A stretch of DNA of 33,008 nucleotides. It comes from Pseudomonadota bacterium (GTDB lineage: Bacteria; Desulfobacterota; Desulfobacteria; Desulfobacterales; Desulfolunaceae). Below the pieces are notes generated by a model. That model had not been told where the DNA came from, searched no databases, and saw nothing but the letters and a program-made list of their open reading frames with translations. Made by a program: the position numbers and the translations under genes. Each line of letters begins with the position of its first letter. Within the stretch, counting starts at the first letter, position 1. The stretch lies in contig JAHIRD010000046.1 in NCBI GenBank assembly GCA_018818835.1, forward strand, positions 1 to 33,008. The letters run 5' to 3'. Of this stretch, positions 8,046 to 16,995 are shown one piece after another.

Positions 8046-9431
8046 ATGGAAAAACCCTTGTTCTGGCACCAGGGTCTGTTTCTTCAGCCCCAGCACCTGC
8101 AACTGAAAGATCTCTATGACCAGTCCCTTTTCACGCCGTACCACAGTTATCTGAAGCCCCATCTCATGGGGGTGGCGTCCATGGATATCCGCGAGTCATC
8201 TCTGAACAGTTTTTCATTTCAGGTTGACCGGGGTGCCTTCTGGTTCCCGGATATGTCCTATGCTGTTTTATTGAAAAACGCCATCATTGAGTCACGGCAT
8301 TTCAAAAAAGACTGGCTTGAGGGTGGAAAGCCTTTGACCATGTATCTGGGCCTTAAAAAATTTAATCCCATGGGTGAGAATGTCTGTGAGATTGATCCCG
8401 GAGAAAACCTTGCTCCCATCCATACCCGGTTTGTGGCCAGCAGAAATCCTGAAGAAATGAACGACCTGCACCGGGGCGGCAGCCCGGCCCAGGTGAAACA
8501 TTTGAATTATCTGATCAAAATATTCACCCATGATGAAATTCATCAACTGGGGAACTATGACCTGATCCCCGTGGCAAAAATCGAGCGAAGCGGAGAAGAG
8601 ATCCGCTTGGCCCGGGACTATGTCCCCCCTTGCGTCAGCCTTTCCTCATCCCCTGTCTTGTCCGGTATTGCCAAAGAGATTGGAGACAAGCTCTCCTTCA
8701 GGGGCCATGAGCTTGAAACCCACAAGAAAAAAAGAGGGATTCACAATGCGGAATTCGGCTCCAGAGACATGGTGTATCTTCTGGCGCTTCGGTCCTTCAA
8801 CCGGTATATCCCCTATTTTCATCAGCTTCACGAAGGGCAGCCTGTTCATCCCTTTGATCTTTACACCCTGATCAAACAACTCGTGGGTGAACTGTCTTCC
8901 TTTTCTGAGAAAATAAGTGTCCTGGGCCAGGATGATGATGGCACATTACGCCTTCCAGCCTATAATCACCAGGATCTGTGGACCTGTTTTTACAGGGCAT
9001 CGGTCCTCATTTCCAGCCTTCTTGATGAAATCACCGCAGGACCGGAATACGTTCTTCCCCTGCCCTATGATGATTCACGTTTTTCATGCCTGCTGAAATC
9101 CGAATACATGGAAGGCGACAACCATTACTATCTGGTCATACGGACCGAAGAAGATGTCAAACAGGTTCTGGACGCCGTCGACATCGGCGTAAAAATCTGT
9201 TCGCTCAAGGTATTACCCATGCACATTGAACGTGCGCTTCCAGGAGCCGTGATCGAGTATCTCCCTGTCCCGCCCCAGGCCCTTCCCCGTCACAGGAATG
9301 CCAAATACTTCAGAATAGACAACCATGGGGAACAATGGGCTCAAATTGAAAAGGACAAAAGCCTTGCAATCCACTGGGACAACCCCCCCGAGGACCTCCA
9401 CATGGAACTGATGATTGTCAGGAGAAAATAG
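8046..9431 (+). CDS. tssK: T6SS baseplate protein TssK
   Basis: This encodes 461 residues, the usual size for TssK/VasE/ImpJ. The N-terminus LFWHQGLFLQPQHLQLKD is the family signature (W-x-x-G-x-x-L-x-P-Q-H). Further support is the C-terminal receptor-binding-like domain ending in YFRIDNHGEQW and MELMIVRRK. TssK trimers connect the phage-like baseplate to the membrane complex, contacting TssL and TssM in the cytosol and the TssFG wedge. It starts 1 nt after the tssJ stop and ends 2 nt before tssL, consistent with translational coupling. Confidence 0.95.
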   Translation: MEKPLFWHQGLFLQPQHLQLKDLYDQSLFTPYHSYLKPHLMGVASMDIRESSLNSFSFQVDRGAFWFPDMSYAVLLKNAIIESRHFKKDWLEGGKPLTMYLGLKKFNPMGENVCEIDPGENLAPIHTRFVASRNPEEMNDLHRGGSPAQVKHLNYLIKIFTHDEIHQLGNYDLIPVAKIERSGEEIRLARDYVPPCVSLSSSPVLSGIAKEIGDKLSFRGHELETHKKKRGIHNAEFGSRDMVYLLALRSFNRYIPYFHQLHEGQPVHPFDLYTLIKQLVGELSSFSEKISVLGQDDDGTLRLPAYNHQDLWTCFYRASVLISSLLDEITAGPEYVLPLPYDDSRFSCLLKSEYMEGDNHYYLVIRTEEDVKQVLDAVDIGVKICSLKVLPMHIERALPGAVIEYLPVPPQALPRHRNAKYFRIDNHGEQWAQIEKDKSLAIHWDNPPEDLHMELMIVRRK

Positions 9432-9433
9432 CT

Positions 9434-10114
9434 ATGCCATTGAGTGATTGCTTTGTGGATCTGATCGCCTATGTGGCCTATGGCATGCGGGAGCCGGACA
9501 CCATGCCCTCCAGTTGTGATGAACTTGCCCGGATCTTTGATCGCCTGATTGTGTCCAGTGAAGAAAAACGTGTCGTCGGGGGCTATTCCCTCGAAGATTA
9601 TGACCTGGCCCGTTTCGCTGTCCTGGTCTGGATTGATGAAACCATCATGAAATCATCCTGGACAGGCAAAGGAAACTGGCAGAAAAAACTTCTCCAGAAG
9701 GCGTATTACAAAACCTCTGGCGGTGGTGTTGAATTCTATAAAAAACTCGATGCCCTGGAAGCAGACCAGGATCCTGTCCGGGAAGTCTATTTCGTTTGCC
9801 TGGCCCTGGGCTATTCCGGCCGGTACGGAGTAAAGGCCGGAGACCAGGGTGTCCGTGAAACCATCAAATCCAAGCATCTAAAGAGACTCACCGGATCGTC
9901 CAATGCCCTGTCCGAATTTATGGGCAAAGAAAAAATCTTTCCCGGATCCTATGCGGCTGGGGAGACGGCCCAACACACCGGAAAAAATAAACTGATTCAT
10001 CCGTCATGGGTGCCTCTGCTCCTGGGAGTCGGCCCCATTTGCGTATTTGCCTTTCTCTATTTTCTATACCGGTTCATATTAAACAATGAAATTCTGACAA
10101 AAATGGTTCACTGA
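9434..10114 (+). CDS. tssL: T6SS inner-membrane protein TssL (DotU family)
   Basis: This encodes 226 residues with the DotU/IcmH cytoplasmic helical domain (YDLARFAVLVWIDETIM, WQKKLLQKAYY, GVEFYKKLDAL, VYFVCLALGYSGRYG) followed by one transmembrane segment near the C-terminus (WVPLLLGVGPICVFAFLYFL). There is no OmpA-like peptidoglycan-binding extension, so wall anchoring must come from another protein not in this window. TssL binds TssM and recruits TssK at the inner membrane. It lies 2 nt after tssK and 2 nt before tssM. Confidence 0.93.
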   Translation: MPLSDCFVDLIAYVAYGMREPDTMPSSCDELARIFDRLIVSSEEKRVVGGYSLEDYDLARFAVLVWIDETIMKSSWTGKGNWQKKLLQKAYYKTSGGGVEFYKKLDALEADQDPVREVYFVCLALGYSGRYGVKAGDQGVRETIKSKHLKRLTGSSNALSEFMGKEKIFPGSYAAGETAQHTGKNKLIHPSWVPLLLGVGPICVFAFLYFLYRFILNNEILTKMVH

Positions 10115-10116
10115 AC

Positions 10117-13100
10117 ATGCGTGCTATAAAACGACTGATTATTTTCCTTCTCATTCTGATTCTCCTCGCCCTCCCTGTGGCGGTGGCCCTCTGGGCCGGC
10201 CGCAGCCTTTGGGCCGGCCTCCTGGTTTCCGGTGGGTTTTTATGTCTTTTACTTCTGTTTTTCTTTATCCGTGCCCTGTGGCTTCGGCGTCGTGAAAAAC
10301 GATTCATTGACGGTATTCTGGAACAGCAGACCGAAACCCATGAAGACAAAGAACGGCAGCTTTCCGGGGAGTTGGCCAAACGCTGGAAAGAAGCCGTGGG
10401 CGAGCTGAAGAAGTCCCAGTTGAAACAAAAAGGGAACCCCCTTTATGTCCTGCCCTGGTACATGCTTATCGGTGAAAGCGGTTCAGGAAAAACAACAGCC
10501 ATAAAAAATTCCAAGTTGAGCGCAACCTTCACATCACAGCCCAGGGTGTCCGGAGTCTCGGGGACCAAGAACTGTGACTGGTGGTTTTTTGAGCAGGCCA
10601 TTATCATCGATACGGCGGGCCGATACGCCATCCAGCCCGATGAGTCATCCGATAAAAACGAATGGCGTGTGTTCCTTTCCCAGCTATCCCGGTACCGAAA
10701 AAAAGAACCCTTGAACGGACTGGTTGTCACCCTATCCGCCGACAGCATTCTCACATCAACACCCCAGGCCCTGGAAGAAGAAGGCCGTAAGATAAGGATA
10801 CGAATTGAGGAGTTAATGCAGTCCCTTGGGGCAAAATTCCCTGTGTATCTCCTGGTGACAAAATGCGACCTGATACGTGGAATGAAAGAATTCTGTGATT
10901 CCCTTCCCCCGTCAGCCCTTGATCAGGCCTTTGGCTATCTGGAACAAAACCCTGAAAAAAATCAGACGAATTTTCTTGACCGTGCCTTTGATTCCTTAAA
11001 AGAACGCATGAGGTATTTCAGACTGCACATCGCCAACAAACCGGGCATGGGAAAGACACGCACCGAGGCTCTCCTTTTCCCTGAAGAATTCGGAATGCTC
11101 AAGCAGGGCCTTTCGTCTTTTATCCAGACGGTTTTCAACCAGAACAGCTTTCAGGAGTCGCCCCTCTTAAGGGGAATGTATTTCACCAGCGGCCGCCAGT
11201 CCGGAGAGCCTGTTTCTCACTTTATGAGCAAATTAAAGCTCAAGCTCGGTAAAAACAACCCGCCCCCTTCGGATAGAAGTTATTTTCTCCACGATTTTTT
11301 CAAATTCATTCTACCCGGTGACCGAGCGATCTTTGCGCCCACCCAGCGGTCCAGGGACTGGAGCCGGAAAACCCGTGCCATGGGTTTTTCATCCTGGGTT
11401 CTGGCCATGGTGGTCCTTTGCGGCCTCCTGAGTTTTTCCTTTGCCCTGACACTGTCCACCGTAAAACAGGTTCAGAAAGAGTTTTCAAAAGCACCGGACA
11501 TATCCGGAGAACTTATACGGGACGTGAACACCCTGGAGCATCTTCGCCAGACCATTGTAAAAATTGAAAAGCAGAACCGATCACGCTGGCTTCCAAGGTT
11601 TGGACTTAACCAGTGCGATGCCATAGAAAGAGACCTGAAGGGCTTGTATTGTTCCAGTTTTTCCAAGGACTTTCTGGGTCCCTATGAACGGAGAATGGAT
11701 AATGACACCCTTGATTTCTCCGAAAAAACACCGGGAGTATTCATTGGCGCTCATGTTTCATTCTATGCCAAACGCATAAACTTGATTGATGGCGCCCGTG
11801 AAGGACAAGGCCTTGAATTGCTGGAAAAGAACCCACAGCCCGATTTCACGACCCTGGTCTACTCCAAAACAGATCATGCCATCCCAGAAGTCCTGGACCT
11901 TCTTGAAAACCAGTACCGCCATTATCTTGTCTGGGAAGAGGACCCCATTCTTTTTCAGGCCTCAAAACAAATGAAAGACAGACTCAAACACCTTGTTGTG
12001 GACAAAGGCATATCATTTGACTGGATCATTGACTTGTGCAATTCAAACGGTAAGGATATCCGTCTTTCCGATTTCTGGAACGGCAGCAAAAACCTCAACC
12101 ATGAAGTGGTTATCCGGCCCGCTTATACAGTCAATGGCTTCGAATCCATTCATAAAATACTTACCGAACTTGAACAATCCATGGGCCAGCCCCTGTTAAC
12201 CGAACGGAAAAAAAGAGATTTTCTTAACGCATACATGACAGCCTACCTGGACAGCTGGAACCGTTTCAGCATGAAATTTCCTGAAGGTGCCCTGACCCTT
12301 TCAGGCAAAGAGGAACATCTTTCAGCAGCCATAAAAATGTCCGGCAAGGACGGCCCCTATTTCACATTTCTTGATAAAATGGCCGAGGAAATCATTCCCT
12401 GCTTTTCCGATGAGAATCTTGAAATTCCTCAGTGGGCCTTGCTGGTTCAGGAGTTTTCGGATATCCGGGAATATGAAGAGACCGCAAAAAAAGGGAAAGA
12501 TACCGGCGTCATGGGCCTCGTGAAGAAGAAAGGCTTGCGCATGATGGGCCGAGTCGGAAGAATAGCCGCAGCGTCCTCATCCTCCCCTGAAAAACTCATG
12601 GTTTCCTCGGAAGTATTTAAAAAATACCGTGAAGCCCTGGAGGCCATATCCAAAGCCTGCACATCGGCTCCGGCATCGTTCAAACTGGCATCCCAGGTAT
12701 TCAATGAAGATACGGCCAACGGCGAGTCATGTGTGGCTGCGGCAAACCGCGCTGCAGATGAACTCAAGGTATCCATGGCCAACTATAAAGATTCCCAGAA
12801 AACCTTTGCGCGTCTTCTTGAAGGCCCCATCAACTATATGTGGAGCCATGTGACAAAACGAGCCGCCTGTCAGCTCCAGACACTCTGGGACGAATCGGTC
12901 TTATCCGAAATTCAGGGGGTTTACGATAACAAGGTGCTTTCGGAAATGCTCCTGGGAAAAGACGGGTATGTCAACACCTTCAGCAACGGCCCCGGCGCTC
13001 CCTTTATCGGACGAACCCGTAAAAAAGGCTATTATGCAAAGAAGGCCCTTGGGGAATCCATACCGTTCAAATCTGACTTTTTAACATTTCTGACCCGGGG

Positions 13101-13566
13101 GTCTTTTTCGGCCAAATCAGCCCAGAATCTGTACAAAGTTAAGATGGACGGCATTCCCACAGACACCAATCCCGATGCCTCCCTGATACCCCATGTAACC
13201 AAACTGGAACTGGAGTGTGCCGCAGGTGTTCAAAGCCTTGAAAATTACAATTACCCGGTAAGCCATACCTTTGAGTGGTCTCCCACCGAATGTGGGGACG
13301 TTAACCTTAAAATCCTTATCGGGAATCTTGCGCTGAAAAAATCCTATACGGGATTCCGACCCTTTGCCCGCTTTGTAAAGGATTTTGCAGACGGCCAACA
13401 TACGTTTTACCGCAGCGACTTCCCGGATAAGGGGCCTGATCTGAAACGAATGGGCATCAAGTTCATCAAAGTCAAATACAAAATCTCCGGTGGGGGACCG
13501 GTCATCAGGCTTCTAAGCATGGCAGCGGGTAGAGCCCCTGAGGAGATTGTCTCGTGTTCAGACTGA
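10117..13566 (+). CDS. tssM: T6SS inner-membrane protein TssM (IcmF family)
   Basis: This encodes 1149 residues, a normal TssM length. Two transmembrane helices lie at the N-terminus (IIFLLILILLALPVAVAL and LLVSGGFLCLLLLFFFI) and a third near 423-446 (WVLAMVVLCGLLSFSFAL), beyond which the chain is periplasmic. The cytoplasmic domain has Walker A GESGSGKTT from residue ~119 and the DTAGRY motif from ~165, so NTP binding is likely. The C-terminal periplasmic domain (FARFVKDFADGQ) contacts TssJ. TssM bridges the two membranes in the TssJLM complex. Its last 13 bp overlap tagF, which starts at a GTG inside it. Confidence 0.96.
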   Translation: MRAIKRLIIFLLILILLALPVAVALWAGRSLWAGLLVSGGFLCLLLLFFFIRALWLRRREKRFIDGILEQQTETHEDKERQLSGELAKRWKEAVGELKKSQLKQKGNPLYVLPWYMLIGESGSGKTTAIKNSKLSATFTSQPRVSGVSGTKNCDWWFFEQAIIIDTAGRYAIQPDESSDKNEWRVFLSQLSRYRKKEPLNGLVVTLSADSILTSTPQALEEEGRKIRIRIEELMQSLGAKFPVYLLVTKCDLIRGMKEFCDSLPPSALDQAFGYLEQNPEKNQTNFLDRAFDSLKERMRYFRLHIANKPGMGKTRTEALLFPEEFGMLKQGLSSFIQTVFNQNSFQESPLLRGMYFTSGRQSGEPVSHFMSKLKLKLGKNNPPPSDRSYFLHDFFKFILPGDRAIFAPTQRSRDWSRKTRAMGFSSWVLAMVVLCGLLSFSFALTLSTVKQVQKEFSKAPDISGELIRDVNTLEHLRQTIVKIEKQNRSRWLPRFGLNQCDAIERDLKGLYCSSFSKDFLGPYERRMDNDTLDFSEKTPGVFIGAHVSFYAKRINLIDGAREGQGLELLEKNPQPDFTTLVYSKTDHAIPEVLDLLENQYRHYLVWEEDPILFQASKQMKDRLKHLVVDKGISFDWIIDLCNSNGKDIRLSDFWNGSKNLNHEVVIRPAYTVNGFESIHKILTELEQSMGQPLLTERKKRDFLNAYMTAYLDSWNRFSMKFPEGALTLSGKEEHLSAAIKMSGKDGPYFTFLDKMAEEIIPCFSDENLEIPQWALLVQEFSDIREYEETAKKGKDTGVMGLVKKKGLRMMGRVGRIAAASSSSPEKLMVSSEVFKKYREALEAISKACTSAPASFKLASQVFNEDTANGESCVAAANRAADELKVSMANYKDSQKTFARLLEGPINYMWSHVTKRAACQLQTLWDESVLSEIQGVYDNKVLSEMLLGKDGYVNTFSNGPGAPFIGRTRKKGYYAKKALGESIPFKSDFLTFLTRGSFSAKSAQNLYKVKMDGIPTDTNPDASLIPHVTKLELECAAGVQSLENYNYPVSHTFEWSPTECGDVNLKILIGNLALKKSYTGFRPFARFVKDFADGQHTFYRSDFPDKGPDLKRMGIKFIKVKYKISGGGPVIRLLSMAAGRAPEEIVSCSD

Positions 13567-14327
13567 TCAGAGATAAAAATGCCTGGGATTTTGCGGCCTT
13601 TGGAAAACACCCCGCTGCAGGGGATTACCTTTCCCTGGGGGCTGTTACGCCTCTTCTCAAAGGATTCTCAGCCTGGATGGAAAAGGGCTACAGCCTGGTA
13701 GAGGCGGACAAACGGCCCCAGAACGGCTTGCTCTGGCGTTTCTGGGCCAAGGGCCCCAATGGAAAGCTGATCTGCGGTATTCTTAAAAACAGCCATGACA
13801 AGCATGGAAGACCCTTTCCCCTTATGATTGCCGGTGAAGGCCGGGTTCCTGATTCAGCAAAAGACTGGGATCTGATCCCTTTTGCCTGTGAAAGAACCTG
13901 GCAGATCCTGACACTGATAAGCAGCAAAGACTCCAACAGTATCAAAAACTTGAAACGGGTCATTTCACGGGTCAAAGGGCCGATTAACCAGTGGGAATCC
14001 TATCGTGAAAAACGAGAGCAGGTCAGAAAACTCGAAATCCTGACTGTCAAACCAGGATCAAATTCCGACTTCATGAACAAAATGAACAACGTGGATGGGC
14101 TGTCACGCAAAGAACAATTCAGCCTGTGGATCGATGTGGGTACACCCGAAGATTGCCTGATTCCCTTGACCAAATTCCTGGTTCTCCTGAAAAACAGATC
14201 AAAGATTGAACCGGCAACTGTATTTATCGGCGGTAACGAAAACAGGAATCGTCTTTTATTTCTTAAACGATCCTTAATGATGGATGATTTCAAGACCCTG
14301 TGGGTGTCCCACCCCGAAGAGGTGTAG
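13554..14327 (+). CDS. tagF: T6SS-associated protein TagF (ImpM family)
   Basis: This encodes 257 residues from a GTG with a GAGGAG ribosome-binding site inside the end of tssM. The N-terminal domain matches TagF/ImpM: FAAFGKHPAAGDYLSLG, FSAWMEKGYSLV, GLLWRFWAKG and HGRPFPLMIAGEG. In Pseudomonas aeruginosa TagF represses T6SS firing post-translationally, usually alongside the PpkA/PppA/Fha pathway. None of those three genes is in this window, so TagF either works without them here or they lie elsewhere. The end is followed directly by tssA (TAGTGATG). Confidence 0.85.
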   Translation: MFRLIRDKNAWDFAAFGKHPAAGDYLSLGAVTPLLKGFSAWMEKGYSLVEADKRPQNGLLWRFWAKGPNGKLICGILKNSHDKHGRPFPLMIAGEGRVPDSAKDWDLIPFACERTWQILTLISSKDSNSIKNLKRVISRVKGPINQWESYREKREQVRKLEILTVKPGSNSDFMNKMNNVDGLSRKEQFSLWIDVGTPEDCLIPLTKFLVLLKNRSKIEPATVFIGGNENRNRLLFLKRSLMMDDFKTLWVSHPEEV

Positions 14328-14329
14328 TG

Positions 14330-15880
14330 ATGGATTACCATAATCTGGGTGCCCTTCCTGTGTCTGAGTCAAACCCCCAGGGCAATGATATCCGATACGA
14401 TGATCTTTTCCAGGAACTTTCTACGGAAATCGATAAGCTGTCATCGGCATCGGAACGGGAAAATTTTTCCTGGGAAACGGTCATAACTCTGGCCACCGCT
14501 ATACTGAAAGACCATTCCAAAGATCTGCTGGTGGCAAGTTATCTGAGTGTGGCTCTGGTCCATATCCGAAAAGACAAGGGGCTTGACGAAGCGACATCTA
14601 TTTTCAAAGACCTGATCGAAGGATACTGGGAAACCCTTTATCCGGGGAAAAACCGCGAAAAGGGCCGGATCTCGGCATTAAACTGGTGGGTCGAAAAAAC
14701 CGATCAGGCCCTGGACAATGACCGGAACTGGTCATTAACGCCTGAACAGGCCAATACCATGGCGGATCGGTTAGATTTTGTTGACAGTTTTTTAAAGAAA
14801 CAGCTCCCGGGCGCACCGTCCTTGTCTTCCTTAGTTAATAAAATCAGGAATCTCAAAGCCGAAGATATAGCAAGCACACCCAAAGCCCTGCCGGAAAAGG
14901 ACAAAAAAGCTGACAGCTCAGATCTCAAGGGCTTTGACCTGGATATGTCCAAGATGATCACCCTGGACAATGTGGATGATGCGTTAAAAAAGATTTTGCC
15001 TTTGTTTCAGGGCCTCAAGCAGACAGCCAGCCTTCTCCGTGAAGAAAAAGACTTCAATCCCCAGGCATACCATTTTCTGCGTTTTGCCATCTGGGAATCC
15101 GTAAGGAATCTGCCTCCATCCGCTGACCGAATCACCCGTTTGAACCCTCCCATGGCCCAGACCCGGAGTCTTCTGGACAATCTCCTCAAAGATGACGATT
15201 TCAAGGCACTGATCCATGCATCCGAAACCGCATTGGTCAGCTCTAAACATATTTTTTTTCTGGATCTCAATCATTATACCTGGAAAGCCCTCAACGGACT
15301 GGGCGAAAAATACCGTGCTGCCCGGGACCTTGTTTTCCATGAAACCAAAGGGTTTCTGGATCGGCTTGAAGGACTTGACCAGCTTTTGTTTTCTGACGGC
15401 ACACCATTTCTAAGTGAGACGACACGAGAATGGTTAAACAGCACGGAAAATGATTCTCAAAGCAATCGTGGTGGTTTAACCTTCGGACAGGGTGATACTC
15501 ATGATGAATTGAAAGCTGAAATAAATACCATCAAGGAACGACTGGATCGCAACGGCTCCCTTCAGGAAGCCGTTGATCTGTTCCAGGAAAAGATCAATTC
15601 CTGCCCGTCCAAAAAGGACACCATGGTGCTGAGAATGGGTCTTGCCCGGCTACTTTCATCAAACAAACAGGGACGAATGGCCGCAGCCCAGATGGAGTCG
15701 GTTCTAAGAGACCTTGACACCCATCACCTTGACTCATGGGATCCGGGACTGGCCCTTTCAACGTTGAAAACAATATTCAAGGCATATAAACATCATGAAG
15801 ACCCGCGTTACAGAAACAAAGCCATGGATATCATCGCAAGGATAGCCCGCATCAGCGCAACAGAGGCAATGAAACTTTGA
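14330..15880 (+). CDS. tssA: T6SS protein TssA with ImpA-N and VasJ-type C-terminal domain
   Basis: The ATG at 14330, 2 nt after the tagF stop, gives 516 residues; an in-frame alternative ten codons upstream would overlap tagF and adds MGVPPRRGVV with no family similarity. The N-terminal ImpA-type domain carries the characteristic EGYWETLYPGKNREKGR...ALNWW. The C-terminal domain (about residues 395-516) shows LRMGLARLLSSNKQGRMAA, LDSWDPGLALSTL and FKAYKH, resembling the VasJ-type TssA C-terminus. TssA proteins dock on the baseplate and guide or cap tube and sheath polymerisation. It is the last gene of the first operon. Confidence 0.85.
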   Translation: MDYHNLGALPVSESNPQGNDIRYDDLFQELSTEIDKLSSASERENFSWETVITLATAILKDHSKDLLVASYLSVALVHIRKDKGLDEATSIFKDLIEGYWETLYPGKNREKGRISALNWWVEKTDQALDNDRNWSLTPEQANTMADRLDFVDSFLKKQLPGAPSLSSLVNKIRNLKAEDIASTPKALPEKDKKADSSDLKGFDLDMSKMITLDNVDDALKKILPLFQGLKQTASLLREEKDFNPQAYHFLRFAIWESVRNLPPSADRITRLNPPMAQTRSLLDNLLKDDDFKALIHASETALVSSKHIFFLDLNHYTWKALNGLGEKYRAARDLVFHETKGFLDRLEGLDQLLFSDGTPFLSETTREWLNSTENDSQSNRGGLTFGQGDTHDELKAEINTIKERLDRNGSLQEAVDLFQEKINSCPSKKDTMVLRMGLARLLSSNKQGRMAAAQMESVLRDLDTHHLDSWDPGLALSTLKTIFKAYKHHEDPRYRNKAMDIIARIARISATEAMKL

Positions 15881-16220
15881 TGTTAATCAGTTGATTACTC
15901 AATGACTCAATCATGAAGAGCTTGAAAAGGCCAAAGAGGTCGACCAGTGGGCACTTCCTGGGCCTTAAAAAATACGATCAATCGCCATGGGAGGTCGACC
16001 AGTCGGGCACAATAATGACTCAAGCACCACCAATAAAGGCTTTAAAAGCAATATGAAACAGAATATTAGAATTCTTACCGCACCTCAACATGTCAGACCT
16101 TTGACCTGTTGAATTCCCGTGCCTGGGTAGTCTAATGTTTTTTCACAAATGTAACATAACATATTTATTAGCTATTATTGCCATGATTAATTTTTTTACA
16201 AATACTCGTTAAGAAAAATG
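15881..16220. other. Intergenic region upstream of the tssB promoter with a short direct repeat
   Basis: No gene is seen. GAGGTCGACCAGTGGGCAC (15936-15954) recurs with one inserted C at 15991-16010, and AATGACTCAA recurs at 15901-15910 and 16014-16023, so a block of about 55-110 bp appears to be a degraded direct duplication. GGCCTT/AAGGCC arms surround the first copy. The last 80 bp before the promoter are very AT-rich and may act as an UP element. Confidence 0.4.
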
Positions 16221-16249
16221 TTGACCTCACAAATGATTCGCACTATAAG
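16221..16249 (+). promoter_or_regulatory. Sigma70-type promoter of tssB-tssC-hcp-tssE
   Basis: TTGACC (16221-16226) and TATAAG (16244-16249) are separated by exactly 17 bp, each differing from the consensus hexamer by one base, with AT-rich sequence upstream. Transcription would start near 16256, giving a leader of about 230 nt before tssB. Confidence 0.65.
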
Positions 16250-16255
16250 CATTTT

Positions 16256-16485
16256 AAGTAAAAGTACATTGTAGGGGAACCCGTGTCATCTACTTATTTT
16301 ATCTCCGAATACGGGTCAGACGTCAGTCGCCCTCGCTCTGACACGAATGAAACAAACATCATGGCATATGTTTCAGGGTTTCAGAATCGTTCACACGATT
16401 TCTTGATTAATATAACCTGGATACAAGGTTCCCGATTTCGGACCGGTACCCCTGTCATGTCATTAACCATAAGAAAGGGTAGATT
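16256..16485 (+). promoter_or_regulatory. Long structured 5' leader of the tssB operon
   Basis: The leader has several complementary segments: CGTGTCA (near 16282) with TGACACG (near 16338); GTCAGA with TCTGAC, which competes with the first pairing; AATCG-TTCACA-CGATT; and AACCT-GGATACA-AGGTT. An open frame from 16283 covers it but overlaps tssB out of frame and has no family features, so I take this as non-coding. Regulation through the leader is inference. Confidence 0.35.
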
Positions 16486-16974
16486 ATGTCAAAAGACGCA
16501 TCTGTGGCACCAAAAGAAAGAGTCAATATCGTTTATAAGCCCTCGTCCGGGAAGACGGAAGAGTCTGTTGAACTCCCTCTCAAGCAGCTTATTCTAGGAA
16601 ATTTTTCCAATCAGGAAGAGACAAGCCGTCTTGAAGAAAGAGAATCCATAAGCATTAACAAGGACAATTTCAATGAGGTTCTCAAGGCCCACAAGGTCAG
16701 AGTGAACGTTAATGTTCCCAACACCCTGTCAGGGGAAGAGGGAGCCGAGTTGAATGTGGCCCTGGATTTCAATACCATGAAAGATTTCGGACCTGAAGCC
16801 ATTGCCATGAAGGTCCCTGAACTCGAAAAAATGTTGAATCTGCGCGATGCGCTCATGGCCCTGAAAGGCCCCTTGAGCAATATCCCTGAATTCCGGAAGA
16901 AAATTCAGAATCTGATTGATGACGTATCCAAGAGGGAACAGCTCCTTGCAGAACTGGGGCTGGAAACCAAGTAA
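16486..16974 (+). CDS. tssB: T6SS sheath small subunit TssB
   Basis: This encodes 162 residues, typical of TssB/VipA. Signatures include the N-terminal SVAPKERVNIVYKPS region, VELPLKQLILGNF, REESISINKDNFNEVL-type sequence, LNVALDFNTMKDFGPEAI and FRKKIQNLID near the C-terminus. TssB pairs with TssC to build the contractile sheath around the Hcp tube in the cytosol. The ATG has a GAAAGGG ribosome-binding site. It is the first gene of the second operon and lies 21 nt from tssC. Confidence 0.95.
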   Translation: MSKDASVAPKERVNIVYKPSSGKTEESVELPLKQLILGNFSNQEETSRLEERESISINKDNFNEVLKAHKVRVNVNVPNTLSGEEGAELNVALDFNTMKDFGPEAIAMKVPELEKMLNLRDALMALKGPLSNIPEFRKKIQNLIDDVSKREQLLAELGLETK

Positions 16975-16995
16975 ACCATATTAAGGAGACACCCT

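Noticed and set aside
16283-16597. Open frame of 104 codons in the tssB leader
   Set aside because: It runs into tssB in another frame, has no recognisable domain, and its 5' part coincides with hairpins; the region is better explained as leader.
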